In this document: piece by piece, positions 23,043-35,508 of the stretch
Layout: every line of letters starts with the position of its first letter
How positions within the stretch are numbered: position 1 is the first letter of the stretch
Source of the DNA: Coccinella septempunctata
Taxonomy: Eukaryota > Arthropoda > Insecta > Coleoptera > Coccinellidae
NCBI RefSeq assembly: GCF_907165205.1
Contig: NC_058197.1
Location: 17,338,766 to 17,402,765, forward strand
Length of the DNA: 64,000 bases
Reading direction: 5' to 3'
Program-made: the position numbers and the translations under genes
Notes under the pieces: generated by a model
What the model was told of the DNA's origin: nothing
The model's database searches: none
What the model saw: only the letters and a program-made list of their open reading frames with translations

Positions 23043-25161
23043 ATTATTCCAATAATTGATCATTAACCGTCACTTTTCACTCTAGAACAGAAAGTATATA
23101 ACGATTGAAGGTTGTCTTGAAATTAATCAAAATTCCCAAATTGTCTTTTTTTAGTTCTAAAGACTTTCTTGCTCAACTGTAAAGATTATCGGTATTGTTT
23201 TCCTTTTACATTTTGAACAAATGTTCTTGAATTCCTCACAACTTTTTTTTATTGGGAGACGACCTACTGAAAAAAATTCTTGGTCTAACATTCCTCTAAA
23301 TCGATCTCTTTAATTGCTCAAAACTTCGTAATAGTTACCACGATAGTATTATTTTTTTGAAAATTTCTCGTTTTAAAATTTATGACTGAATGTTTATTAT
23401 TTAGTTCAATTTTGTGAAATAATCGACGTAAAATTTCAATGTGCACTTTTAATTACGATGATTTTGAACTGAACTATGCTGCCACAACATATCCTCACCC
23501 AAAGATTTTTAGCATAAAGTGATTGAAATTTATTACGATTAAAAAACGGTTTTTCTAGAGGTGGAAACGATTGAGTAGTTACTGAATGTATTGAAGTTAT
23601 ATGTCTCAATATCCTTTGTGTATACTGTATATTATAGCACTGAGTTTTGGACAGTTTACGAAGATTTTTTGCTGAAACATCGGTAGACAAAATGGGCATT
23701 TCCTTTTTCTTAAAAAAAGTTTTTGATGGTCTGAAACTGTTTTAGGTTGACCTGTACATGAAACGGTTTGTGGAAATGTCCATTAAGTTTTTATAGTTCC
23801 TAAATTCACTAGACAATACTGATTAGACCAACAAGAAACACTTACCATGTATTCAGTTGATTTAAAGTCACGTTAACTTCCTTGACGATGATTTGATCCT
23901 CAAAATTGACCCATTTGTGGAGTATTTCAGGATTCAGTGTACAGTACAAATGTCATTTTTAATGAAGCCACTACTGTAATTTTCAACCTGTGTAAAAATT
24001 GTCTAGTTATCAGCATTTTTTGTATTGAATGATGTACGATTTCAATGGTAGCTTTTTGTGCTGTCTGAACTTTTCATGACTGATGAAATAGCTGTAGTAA
24101 ATAATTTCCACCGGCTTTGTAAAATTTAGAAAGATCTCTTGAGGCACGTCCTATCGATTTCATTTCGAAAGCACTGTCCAATGAATTAGTCAATTTATGT
24201 GTTTTATTTATTTATATATTTTTAATTCGTTTTATGTATATATCTTATACTGATTTTTATATCTTCATATTTTATTTTACAATAAAAATTTTAATTGAAT
24301 GAAGTGTTTTGACTTTAGTCGAGTATTTTGCTGTCTCAAAAAAATGGTAAGTAGTCGTTTTTGCAGATATGTATGTAAACCTATCTGAAGCCTGAAAAGT
24401 GGGCGAAACGTTGCTGAGGAGGTGAGAGGTTACATTGAGTCAAGTGTTTCAAGCCTATCGTACAATAAAAAAGGGGTGTTTTCAAAACAACAATTTTTTA
24501 TTGCTACTAGAAATATTTTCAGATCAAAATTATAATACTCTGCACATATAAAATAAAAACACTTGACTTCTATACTCTAATCTTATTCTCAGAACCAATA
24601 TACATTCGTGGAATATTACATGCTAAATTACATACATATCTCGGATATGTAAGTTCGAATGAACAATTCACATTCGTCTCCACTTGTCTTTCACGTAACA
24701 TATTGTCAGTTTTTATAATCGCACAAGAGGGGATAACTCAACATAATAAAAAAAAAAAACACCGTTGAAAGGTACAAGGAGTAGAATACTTTTTTCATTT
24801 CATAAACATTTCCATCTAACAAATGAGGCTACTTCCTTCGGTTGAGGTCCTCGAGAAGGTAGAAGATAATCGTGAATAACTGGATAATATATTTTTCAAA
24901 TCATCGAACAAAGGTTACAACCAAACTTCCGTGAAGTAAACAATTCACATATGAATACTGATGTTAGAGTCTGTATAAAACCCGAAAGCAAACACATTCA
25001 GTTCGAATCGACCAAATTTCAACAAACACGAGTTTAGAGCTTGCTTACGTTTAAAAAAAATTGGTTAATGACGATAAATGGGTTCAGTTTTTTTGGAAAC
25101 CTAATGAAAAATAACCGAGGATTACGTTTTTTCGCAGTTAGGACGCAAATTGGATGTCGAC
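23043..25161. other. Likely THAP-gene 3' untranslated region and P5CDh downstream region
   Basis: No coding exon seen. A plus-strand AATAAA at 24281-24286 in a long A/T context is a plausible poly(A) signal for the THAP gene; that would imply a 3' untranslated region of about 1.25 kb. The segment from about 24500 to 25161 belongs to the downstream side of P5CDh, which is read leftward. Confidence 0.4.
24281..24286 (+). terminator. Candidate poly(A) signal of the THAP gene
   Basis: AATAAA on the plus strand about 1240 bases after the THAP stop codon. It is the clearest signal before the convergent P5CDh gene. Earlier weaker A/T hexamers may also be used. Confidence 0.35.
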
Positions 25162-28100
25162 CTATTCGCGCATGTAAGGATAAGTTATATCCTTCAGAGG
25201 CTGGAAGGTTTCTTTTATCGCCTGAGGATTGGCGAATCTCAAGACGTAGTGAGGTCCTCCGGCTTTATCGTTTGTACCTACAACCAGATTGACAGGATGA
25301 AAAATATACTTACACATATTGAAGAAATAAACTGCTCGTCAAAAGCTGAGGATTTTGAATTAATTTGGGATACTTCTTAGAACTTTTCGGAGTGTTTCAG
25401 TGTCGGAAGATTCCTCCGGAGTAATTCTCCAACAATTTTTCACTTCTCCTGAAACTCTTTCTAGTAGATACATTTTCCTATACCACAGGAATGTTTTAAG
25501 CCCATGGAAGAAGTTTGGTCTTCTATCCTGGCAGGAATATGGGCTTCTTCACTTCCTTTAGCCTCGAGGCTAACCTATCACAAGATGAAAAGGTGCGAGA
25601 TCTACAGGGTGAGTCTTCGACTCATACAAATATACAGTAGATTCTTGAGGTCAGAAGAAACACCTTTTTTATACCATTTTTTCTGATTCAATCCTGATAA
25701 GAAGATATAGCCATTTTAAGTTTACATAATGAGCTGTGCCACCCCTGGACAAACAAAATTACCTCCAGAATAACTAGCTAAATCTGTGCGACACATCTGT
25801 GGATCTTTTAAACAGAGTTGTACTCAGCCAAAGTACCCAATTTTTCAAATTTTACAGATACTTTTCATTTTTGAATATAAAATTACTCGAAAATGGTGCA
25901 TTGTTCGATGAAATATGAAGAATACTTGAAAAACGTTGAAATATTCATGAGATAGCGTCCAACTTAGTTTCCAGAGTTGGGTTCTTTGAATTTTTGGTGT
26001 TTTTAAGGTACGTAATGGTCATAATAGAAAACTGGAAGACATGGGTGATGTTCGAAAAAGATTCATCGAATAAATGACGAACTATATTACGAAATTCACT
26101 TCATTCGATGAAGCTGTTTGTGAGATACAAGTAAAAATAACAGTTTTTAAGGTTTTCCGACAGTCCGTATCTCTTAAACCGAGCCAATTCGGAAAAAATG
26201 GTAAAAGTAAAGAGTGTTTCTTTCGACCACAAGAATCTACTGTTTTAATATTCGTACGAGTCAAAGACTCACCCTGTATAGTGCCTCCAGTGCCTTAGTT
26301 GAGCTACAGTGATGAAAACACTGGTTAGCCTTCGTACTCTACCAAGTGTTTTCCTCGTAATGTTCTGACTCGGCTTGGCATAAGTCTTACAGTCATGACA
26401 AACATCCATCGCAGTCTAGATGTTAGACTGGCTTCTTGAAGACACCTTCTGGTCACGCTCAGGGAAACTGAACAACCTACGAGGTTGATTTATCATTCTA
26501 CGTACTTTGAGAGGCAGTCATCCCACTCAAAGGGCTAAAAACTGTCCAGTGGCCTTAAAACACGTGGTCTACCATTCCTGGGTCTTCGACGACCAGTTAC
26601 AGAGCCAAGGTACCTTGAGAGTTAACGTAATATCGAACTTTCGTTGATATCGAAGGAATGGGACACTTCAACTTATGTTCGGTCAGTCTACAACATCCCA
26701 AGTCCTATTAACAGCAAAGAGAATGAAGAGAAAATCGTTAAAATGTGCGTTTTTCACACATGGATATACAGGGTGTCCCCCTGCTTCGCTCAGACGTTTG
26801 GATAGACGTTAAAGCTTATGTAACTGAAAAAAAAGTATCTAGAAGGTACGAAAAACACCTCTGACGAGCAGTTCTTCGACGGACGTTCGACCTACCGGAC
26901 ATCCTAGCGCCCCCGAAGGGCTGCTGACCCACGACGCTACCCGTCGACTTGTCGTTTATGTAGAAGTTACCGGCGGTGATCCTCAGCGCGTCCAAGGCCT
27001 TCTTCTGGAAAGCGCTGCGGGACGAATTTTTTTTTAAATCTGTATTTCCACGAGTCCTTCGTTTCTACTTACACGTCCTTGGCGAACACGGCCCCCGTGA
27101 GGGCGAACTGGGTGGAGCTCTCGATGAGTCCCATGATCTCGTCCTCCTTGCCGTCCTTGTACACGTAGACGGCCAGCACCGGCCCGAAGATCTCCTCCGT
27201 CATGATCTTATCCCTAGGATCTGTCGATTGAACGATTGTTGGTTCGATGAAATAACCGACACTGGGCAGAGAAAAGGGTGGTCTTGTAGGAGAGACAGAT
27301 CTTTAGTAATAACCCAAATTTTTTACCTGTTGTCGCATTTTCCGCCGGCTATGATCGACAGGTTCTTCGAGGTCTTCGCGTGGTTTATGTAGCCGGAGAT
27401 CCTGTCGTAGGCCCGGGCGTCGATCACGGCCCCCATGAAACTGTCGGCCTCGGTGGGGTCGCCGATCTTCAGCTTGTTCCTCTCCGCGATGAGACCCTCT
27501 TTGATCTGTCGATTATTATTATTATAAGAACGTTTAAATGTTGGCGAAGATCTTAAGAACGCTTACCTTGGGCCATAGGCTCTCGGGGACGTACATGCGG
27601 GCGCACGCGCTGCATTTCTGGCCGCAGTACTCGAAGGCGCTCCTGATGGTGCCGTTCACGACCGAAACCACGTCGGCGGACGAGTGGACGAAGTGGTAGT
27701 TCTTGCCGCCGCACTCCCCGATCAGCCTCGGGAAGTTTATGTATTTGTTGAGGTTCTGACCGACCTGGTTCCACAGTCTCTGGAAAGTACTGGAAAAACG
27801 AAAAAAATTATTTTCTCCTGAACTGGGCCAGATATTGGAAATTTTGGTATGAAAATATAGGTTTTCGAACACGCTGAATCTATTGCGAGCAATTTCGAAA
27901 GCCTATCTCCTTTCGTTTAGATTTTCATCTCAGAAATGGCATTTTTTCAAAAATTGGAATTTTCAATCTGCGATATCTCCTGTTATATTCGTCTGATCCA
28001 ATTGGGATTTTCAGTTATATAATCAGCGTTGCCTAGGCTTCCACCCTAGCACAAAAACTCGATTTCGAAAATCTCGATTTTTTGGGTCAAAAATGAGCAA

Positions 28101-31100
28101 GGGGTTAGACCCCCCTAAAATGACCTATTTGCTACTCTCCCTGAAAATCAGGAAGTTCTATTGCTGTTTTAAGATATGGAATGCATAGAATTTGTTTAGA
28201 AGATTCTAGAAAACCAAACAGTTGATAATTCAATAGAGAATTACACTCCAGAGAGCTCTTCGAAGTCAACTCGAAAATGAAAAGTGGAAAAACAAAAAAA
28301 ATAATTTTCTCCTAAAGTGGGCCAGATATTTGAAATTTTGGTATGGAAATGTAGGTTTTCAAACACGCTGAATCTATTGCAAGCAATTTCGAGAGCCTAT
28401 CTCGCTTCGTTTAGATTTTCATCTTCGAAATGGCATTTTTCAAAAATTGCCAATTTTCAATCTGCGATATCTCCTGTTATATTCGACAGATCCAATTAGG
28501 ATTTTCAGTTATATAATCAGCGTTGCCTAGGCTTCCACCCTAGCACAAAAAATCGATTTCGAAAATCTCGATTTTTTTGGTCAAAACTGAGCAAGGGGTT
28601 AGACCCCCCTAAAATCACCTATTTGCTACTCTGTCTGAAAATCAGGCTGTTCTATTACTGTCTTAGGATATGGAGGGCATAGAATTTGTTTTGAAGATTC
28701 TAGAAAATCAAACAGTTGATGATTCGATAGAGAATTGCACTCCAGAGAGCTCTTCGAAGTCAACTCGAAAATGAAAAGTGGAAAAACAAAAAAAATTATT
28801 TTCTCCTAAACAGGGCCAGATATTTGAAATTTTGGTATGTAAATATAGGTTTTCAAACACGCTGAATCTATTGCGAGCAATTCCGAAAGCCTATCTCCCT
28901 TCGTTTAGATTTTTATCTTTGAAAATGGCATTTTTCAAAAATTTCCAATTTTCAATCTGCGATATCTCCTGTTATATTCGACAGATCCAATTGGGATTTT
29001 CAGTTATTTAATCAGCGTTGCCTAGGCTTCCACCCTAGCACAAAAACTCGATTTCGAAAATCTCGATTTTTTGGGCCAAAAATGAGCAAGGGGTTAGACC
29101 CCCCTAAAATCACTTATTTGCTACTCTGTCTGAAAATCAGGAAGTTCTATTGCTGTTTTAAGATATGGAGTGCATAGAATTTGTTTAGAAGATTCTAGAA
29201 AACCAAACAGTTGATAATTCAATAGAGAATTGCACTCCAGAGAGCTCTTCGAAGTCAACTCGAAAATGAAAAGTGGAAAAACAAAAAAAATTATTTTCTC
29301 CTAAAGTGGGCCAGATATTTGAAATTTTGGTATGGAAATGTAGGTTTTCGGACACGCTGAATCTATTGCGAGCAAATTCGAAAGCTTATCTCCCTTAGTT
29401 TAGATTTTCATCTAGGAAATGGCATTTTTCAAAAATTGCGAATTTCACTTGAGAATTCGTCAAGATCGAACGGTTGCGCCGAGATGGATGAAATTCTCAG
29501 ATTTGATACTAGAAGAGTTTCCCTTTCGGAATATGTATCATATTTAAATCTACAATAATTTTTGTGGAAGAAAAACTACTCGCAAGTTGACCTTCGAAGA
29601 ATTCCCAAAAAGAAGGGGTCAGTTAAAACTTCCTCAAGACCGAAGAACACAATTTTGGAGGAGTGTAATTCATAGTGGGTTTACGCAGTGTTCCCAAGAA
29701 CCAAGACCTAACAAAGTAACAGTCTGATCAGACTGTTACGCCCTTTTTTGGGTCTTGGTCCTCAGCAGAGACTCTTAGGGCCCATCTGACAAAATCTCGA
29801 CCAACTTACGGCACGCTTCCCGTGAAGTTCAACCCTGCGAAATACGGGGAGGCGGTGATGGTGTCCCCGAAGACGGGTCCATCGGCAGGTACAAAGTTAA
29901 CGACGCCGGCCGGCACGCCGGCCTCCCTGCAGATCTTGAAGATCTGCCAGTTGGACAGGAGGGCGGTGTCGCTCGGCTTCCACAGAACGGCGTTACCCTG
30001 AAAAAAAAAAAACATCCATAGGTATATGTACAAGGGAAGACTCCGAAGGTTTCTAAGGGTCGAATTACCGCAAGGGCCGGGGTGTAGGCCAGGTTACCGC
30101 CGATGGCGGTGAAGTTGAAGGGCGCCACGGCCGCCATGAACCCGTCCACGCCCCTGTACCTCATCGAGTTGAGCGTCTCCTTCGGATTCTCCGATATCGG
30201 CTGGTACTTGATGGCCTCCTTGAAGAAGAAGCTGTTGAAGCGGAAGAAGTCGATCAGTTCGGCCGCGGAGTCGATCTCCGCCTGTACCATCGTCTTCGAC
30301 TGGCCCAGCATGGTGGCCGCGTTCAGTCGCGCCCTCCACTCCTTCGACATCATGGTCGCCGCCCTGTCCCAGATCTTGATCCTGAAAATCGAGGAAAATT
30401 GATCGAATTTGCGGTTTCCCTTCAGAAAAACCCAATTTCCCTTTGAAATATCGATGCATTTTCGCCAAAACATCGATATTTGACAAAAATGCCTCGTTAT
30501 CTACAGGGTGGGCAAAATTAGTTGTCCACTAAGGGGATCTCGGGAACTATAAGAGCTAGAAAAAAACGGATGACACATTTCTAAGCTATTTTTCAGAGAA
30601 ACGAAGAATGGTGAAGACAGTAGCCTCCTACGATCCTTCGTTTTTGAGTTATTAGCAAAAATTTGACAATTTCGAAAAGTTCTCATAACTTTTTTGTCTT
30701 TGAAGTTACAGATCTGAAACTTGAACCTTCTACAGGCACTTTTACACGTAGAATCTACTGACAAAAGTTCTTTTTTCCAATTCAATAATAACAAATTCAA
30801 TAAAAGTTTGCATTCAAAAAAACCAAAGTTCACCTAATGATTCGAAATGAAAAATATTTTGAGCTCGTCAGTGGATTCCACGTGAAAAAGTGCCTGTAGA
30901 AGATTCAAGCTTCAGATCTGTAATTTCAAAGGCGAAAAAGTTATGAGAACTTCTCGAAATCATCAAAATTTTGCTAATAATTCAAAAACGAAGGATCGTA
31001 GGAGGGTGGGGATTCCACCATTCTTTGTTCCTCTGAAAAAGAGCTAGGAAATATAGCCTCCTAGCCTAGTATTCTTTGTTGTTGAGTTATTAGCAAAAAA

Positions 31101-33840
31101 TGAGATTTCGACGATTTTAAAAAGTTCTAATAACTTTTTTGTCTTTGAAGTTACAGATCTGAAACTTGAACCTTCTACAGGCACTTTTTTACAGCTCGAA
31201 ATATTATTTCGAATCATTAGGAATCTTTTACCAGTAGATTTCACGCATAAAAGTGCCTAAGAAGGTTCAAGTCTCAAGGCTTCTTCGAAAAAATTCAATA
31301 TACCCACATATATCTTCTGACGAGCAGTTTAATTTTAAAATTTGCGAAAAACGACTCAAAATCATCTCTCTCCTCCTTATTACAAAGGCTCATTATCGAG
31401 AATAACGAACCAAAACACTCATTTTGTAGCTTAAAACCCAGATCGATGGGCAGTTTGACATAGTGACAATTTCTCCAGAAAACCTTCGTAATATCGGATT
31501 GTAATGACTCAAACCACGCAATATCAACCGGAAAATCATTAACCCATTTAACCTAAAGAAATGAACTCTGAATTTCTTAAAAAAACAACAAAATTCAAAC
31601 TTTATTTGTCTCCCCTCATGAAATTCAAAATATGTAAATGTCCCATTCATCAACCTCGATAATATCAAGTCTGGATAATGAAATCAATCTATTTTTATAC
31701 AGGGAGCTTCAGAGTCGATTGACGAGCTTCAAAGGCTATGAAAAAACTATAAAAGTTGGGAGAAAACTGTTTCATTTATTCGAATCAGTAGGAAATACAG
31801 TTTTCATCTAGATGGTCCAAATCATGCTACAAACTAAAAATTGCAGACCCCGAGGAACACAAAGAGGTCTTCCGCACCTACCATGACCCTTCGAAACCCG
31901 TCAATCAGCTCTGTCGACTCATTTTGTTTATCGAACAACCCCCAAAGGAACTCCTGATGATTCAATTCTGAACAGAAACCCCCAATTCTTTCTTACCTTT
32001 CTGCAATAGGCACCCTATCCCACTTCTTCTGGGTTTCTGTCGCAACTTGTATCGCCTTATTTAGAAGTTCTTTGTTCGCGTAGTAAAATTTCGCAATTTT
32101 GTGCTTGTGGTTATGGGGCATCACCTGAAAAAATTCAACCGTTGGTAATGGTCGAACAGTTTTCCTTCCCTTACAAAGAAAAATCTACGCACCTGATACC
32201 TGACGTCCTCGGTCCTGTATTCCTTATCGCCGATGACCAGGGGTACGTCCTCCACCTGGGAGGACAACTGTTTGATGGCATCCTCCAGCTGTTTCCTTTC
32301 GGGGGAGTTCTTCAGGTACCCCAGAACCGGCTCGTTTTTCACCGGAAAATCGGGGATCTTGTCCAGTTGCACCACTGAGGCGTAGCATTTACACAGCGCC
32401 CTGAAACACCCCACGATTAGGTCTGTGAGAAATTGGACGAGCCTGGAGTTTTAACACATTTTTTCGGGATCGTCCATTTGTCGTCAGCGATTTTCCAAGT
32501 GTCAAAATTGATGTTTCTACGAAAGGATTGGTTCAACAACAGTTACTCGAGATAACTGGGGTGCCTATTTGAAAATAGGCTTGGTACTTTGCCCTTATCC
32601 AACATCAACAATAGGGCATTATGTAAGACAGTATTGGTTGCCAAAGAACGATCAAAACCTGCCAAAGGATCAATAGACTTACAACTTGAAGAGTAATTCG
32701 GAAAATGACTAGTATTTTCTCGCAAAAACCTCCCCTCCATGATGCACCCTTGAGTTACCCTTCGTAAGGAGTACTATAAATAGATCATCTACATGTGAAC
32801 CGTAAAGAAAATCTTTTGGCAACTCTTGAGTTCACATGAATTATCCACAAACACAGAATTCCGAGTTGATAGTGTAGTCATATTTATCATCTACAGCAAG
32901 TATATTTGACAAACTATTTAAACCAATGGCGTACGCAAATAGGTAAATAAGTTATTTTCATCTCGACTACGTAATTGCATGGAAAAACATAAGATATTAG
33001 GACCGTCTATTTATGTAGCGTTTCAGCGTTTTGAACCCTCCGTTTTCCAACAACTGGAGTGGAAACTGATGAGGAAAAATCAAGTCTTAAACCTCCCAGT
33101 TGCACCCCAAGGTACTCTGGGTACTCATATAGTTTTTAATGAGTTCAAAAGTTTTATTTTCATTATCATAGCCTTCAAATGAATTAAAGGTGGTTGCCAG
33201 ATGAAAATTCACAGCTTTTACGACAATATCTCCTGACATATTTGCACTTAGTATATAGTTTGTGCATACTAATGAATATTGGAGATCAGATTCAAGGTTA
33301 AACGTTTCCCAACACATCAAAACCGATGTTAAGTACATAGTTACTATTTTATTGGTGGTACAAAGGGGGAAAACTTGAATTTCCATGAATATAATCGCCT
33401 ATGCCTGAAGATGGGTCTGGAAAATCTTCAAACGTTATCAAAGAACGTTAGTGGGAGAATCCTACGATAGGAATTTTCGTGTGAATGTATAAAATACTCG
33501 AGGTAGATCGTTAGTGTCACGGGATGCATGAGAATTTCCCGAAACACCATAGAAAATATCGATTTTTCATCTAGGAATTTTCCCACGTCACTGCTCGATT
33601 TCACGACATGTACATGGGGGAAACCTGCCAATATTTGTTTATAAATAAGCCCGATAACAGATTAATCACAAGGGGGGAATCCTATCACTTCGACATTTCA
33701 ATAATCCACGATTATTATGATCATTATATGGGTCAGTGGGATCGTGAGATAAACATTGATATATTTTATCGCAGATAAAATGTCACTAACCTTTGAAGAT
33801 TTGTCGTTGAAGCCGAGGTCTGCTTTAAAATTGATAACAT
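25162..33840 (-). CDS. P5CDh: Delta-1-pyrroline-5-carboxylate dehydrogenase, mitochondrial (ALDH4A1)
   Basis: Ten exons: 33840-33791, 32400-32193, 32124-31997, 30381-30069, 29997-29810, 27789-27567, 27505-27327, 27261-27073, 27014-26896 and 25277-25162. All are in phase and give 570 aa; the human enzyme has 563. The first exon encodes a presequence, MLSILKQTSASTTNLQR. Family landmarks follow in order: AAELIDFFRFN, PFNFTAIGGNLA, VLWKPSDTALLS, FTGSVP, GECGGKN (catalytic-type Glu321), GQKCSACAR (nucleophile Cys355), EEIFGPVLAVYVY, GQQPFGGARMSGTNDKAGGP and a C-terminal YPYMRE. The enzyme oxidises glutamate semialdehyde to glutamate with NAD+ in proline breakdown in the mitochondrial matrix (family knowledge). 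Key residues are intact, so it should be active. Coding exons 4-9 are GC-rich against AT-rich introns. Several introns are stuffed with repeats, and the last exon lies 1.6 kb from the ninth. Confidence 0.93.
25605..26276. mobile_element. TIR element with TA target duplication, 672 bp
   Basis: Left end CAGGGTGAGTCTTCGACTCA and the complement of the right end, CAGGGTGAGTCTTTGACTCG, match, and the inverted similarity continues through CAGTAGATTCTTG. Both outer edges are TA (25603-25604 and 26277-26278), as in Tc1/mariner-type insertions. There is no transposase frame. It sits in the last P5CDh intron. Related copies are at 8385-8640 and 44535-44760. Confidence 0.75.
26762..26895. other. Intron start of P5CDh intron 9 with a short repeat-end-like motif
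   Basis: The plus-strand sequence ATATACAGGGTGTCCCCC at about 26763 resembles the outer tip of many short insect TIR elements, but no matching second end is apparent nearby. If the donor at 26895 were not used, the P5CDh frame would run on for 23 codons after MSG before a stop. Confidence 0.3.
27791..29627 (+). repeat. Array A of a 494-bp tandem repeat, with a distinct tail
   Basis: The landmark GCCAGATATTTGAAATTTTGG recurs at 27827 (variant), 28321, 28815 and 29310, giving a period of 494-495 bp. Other conserved blocks are GCGTTGCCTAGGCTTCCACC and GAGCAAGGGGTTAGACCCCC. The last copy breaks at about 29440 and passes into a non-repeated tail (GATCGAACGGTTGCGCCGA...) shared with array C. The array fills almost all of P5CDh intron 5. 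Its left edge touches the splice acceptor of exon 6: the repeat block GTTTTTCCA, read on the minus strand, is followed at once by the AG border. Confidence 0.9.
29716..29739. repeat. Perfect 24-bp palindrome
   Basis: GTAACAGTCTGA followed directly by its reverse complement. It is flanked by a second inverted pair, CCAAGACC (29701-29708) and GGTCTTGG (29751-29758). Together they could form a long hairpin. It lies in P5CDh intron 5, about 90 bases beyond the end of the array tail. Confidence 0.8.
30589..31047. repeat. Large inverted repeat with about 175-bp arms
   Basis: The arm 30589-30761 (landmarks GATCCTTCGTTTTTGAGTTA and GAAACTTGAACCTTCTACAG) recurs inverted at 30868-31047. A third partial copy in the first orientation follows at about 31050-31230. 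The spacer 30762-30867 is also partly repeated, inverted, near 31193-31222. A CAGGGTGGGCAAAATTAG sequence at about 30505 looks like an element tip. It lies in P5CDh intron 3. It is probably a non-autonomous element or a composite of two copies. Confidence 0.7.
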
Positions 33841-35508
33841 CCTGGAGCGAGCCTGCCGTAGGGGTTCCGAATGATCGCGATATTTTTTAGAGATTACACA
33901 ATTTTATATGAAGGCATTGGTTTGACACTTCTATTCGCGAAACGGTTCTGACGTAACAATGGAAAATTGAAAGCGATTTTCCGACCTACGAGCGGGGTCT
34001 GTGCGGCTGACAGACAGCCAGTCTGTGGTTGCCGGGACAGGGCCGCATTCAGGACTCGAAAATTTCGGCCGATATGACACAGGGTCATTTTATTCGATTT
34101 TTCCCAATATTTATCGATAAGTCTGTAGTTATTGGGCTTCCCAGTTGGCCCAACTGAGAAATGGGAGTTTCTTAGATATTTTCCAGAAGTCTTAGCAGTT
34201 ATTAATTCAAGGGGAGTATCAACAAAAAATATCAACGAACCCACTATTTTGCATCATTTTATTAACACAAGTGCTTGAGGGAAACAAATCCATATACATT
34301 ACATGGCAAAAAACAACAACAAACGTGCTTAAAGGCACTCCAATATATATAAACTTAATATCCTCTATACACATAAAAAATTGACTAAAAAGTGGAACAT
34401 TCTCAGATTCAGTGTACATATACTTACATATAGGTAACTATAGGAAATATTACTTAGCAATAATATGAAAACTTATCTGAAACTGTTGAAATAATATTCC
34501 CGTATAAATTCAATAAACCCCAACAAAAATAATTTTATATACATATTTAAAATTTACAATAAAACTTGCAAATATATATAAAACATTCATCAAATGCAAT
34601 ACAATTATATACTCCCTATATACAAAAACTGGATCAATACTAGTAATCAAATTATGGTGACAAATTTCTTTGGTCGATAACTGCTGGAAAACTGATCGAG
34701 TGAATTCCTGAACAAATTTCGCTAAAAATCTGATAAATTATCTATTTTTCCCCAACAACGGGATCAAACTTTCAGGCTTTTTTCCTATTATATTCTATGT
34801 AACATGATTTTCATCTGATATTTGGAAAATAATTTCATCTTTCAATATAGTATTCCAAAAATATGAAGCAGATCTAACGATAAGGCGATTCTTTAATACT
34901 GAATCATATTCTAAGCCACATGATTTAGGTTGAACGCATTCGAGCCCCATGAAATTCAAAAAAAGAACCTCACGCTTTGGCAGAAATGTTGGAATTACTA
35001 TTTTGAGATCAAAGAACAATCACTTTAGAAAATCTGATATATATCGCTCTTCAAACTGCTCAAACGATTCAGTTTTTAAATTTATTTTTCGTTATTATTT
35101 TCTTCAGTTTGATAACAATATTTACGGATTTCTTCATTAATTTTCCAGGTTCTTTTCTTGAATTTGAACGAAACCCTTTCTGAGTATATAGACGTATTGT
35201 TGAAGCTGCAGACTATTGAGTAGGCATTGATTTTGAACGTTTTGTCTATATACAACCCTGTATCGAGATGATAAAGTTTTTATCTCTAGTAAATATATAT
35301 CTTTGTCTAATTTAGGTGGAAAATTCTATATGCTATTCTTGAATATATATCGTATATATTATATCCCCTCTATATTTCTTATAAAATAGTTTTTTTTCTA
35401 TAAACAGGTACATTTCTTGAAAACTCTGGTGCAGATCTCTCCTCGTTAAGAGAAAATATTCACAACACTCACTAAAGGCTTGAAATTTCGCATTTGGTCC
35501 CTAAAATC
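33841..35508. other. Intergenic region between P5CDh and the large gene
   Basis: Holds the P5CDh upstream side (33841 onward) and the 3' untranslated region of the large gene, which reads leftward from 35508. A complementary AATAAA lies near 35080. AT-rich microsatellite-like stretches occur around 34560-34600. No coding exon is seen. Confidence 0.4.

Noticed and set aside
25041..25380. Plus-strand frames of 76-83 codons
   Set aside because: They overlap the last P5CDh exon in antisense and have no domain.
26800..26896. P5CDh ending by read-through after MSG with 23 extra residues
   Set aside because: A GTAGGT donor follows MSG, and the true family C-terminus (TNDKAGGPHYVLRF to YPYMRE) is found in phase at 25277-25162.
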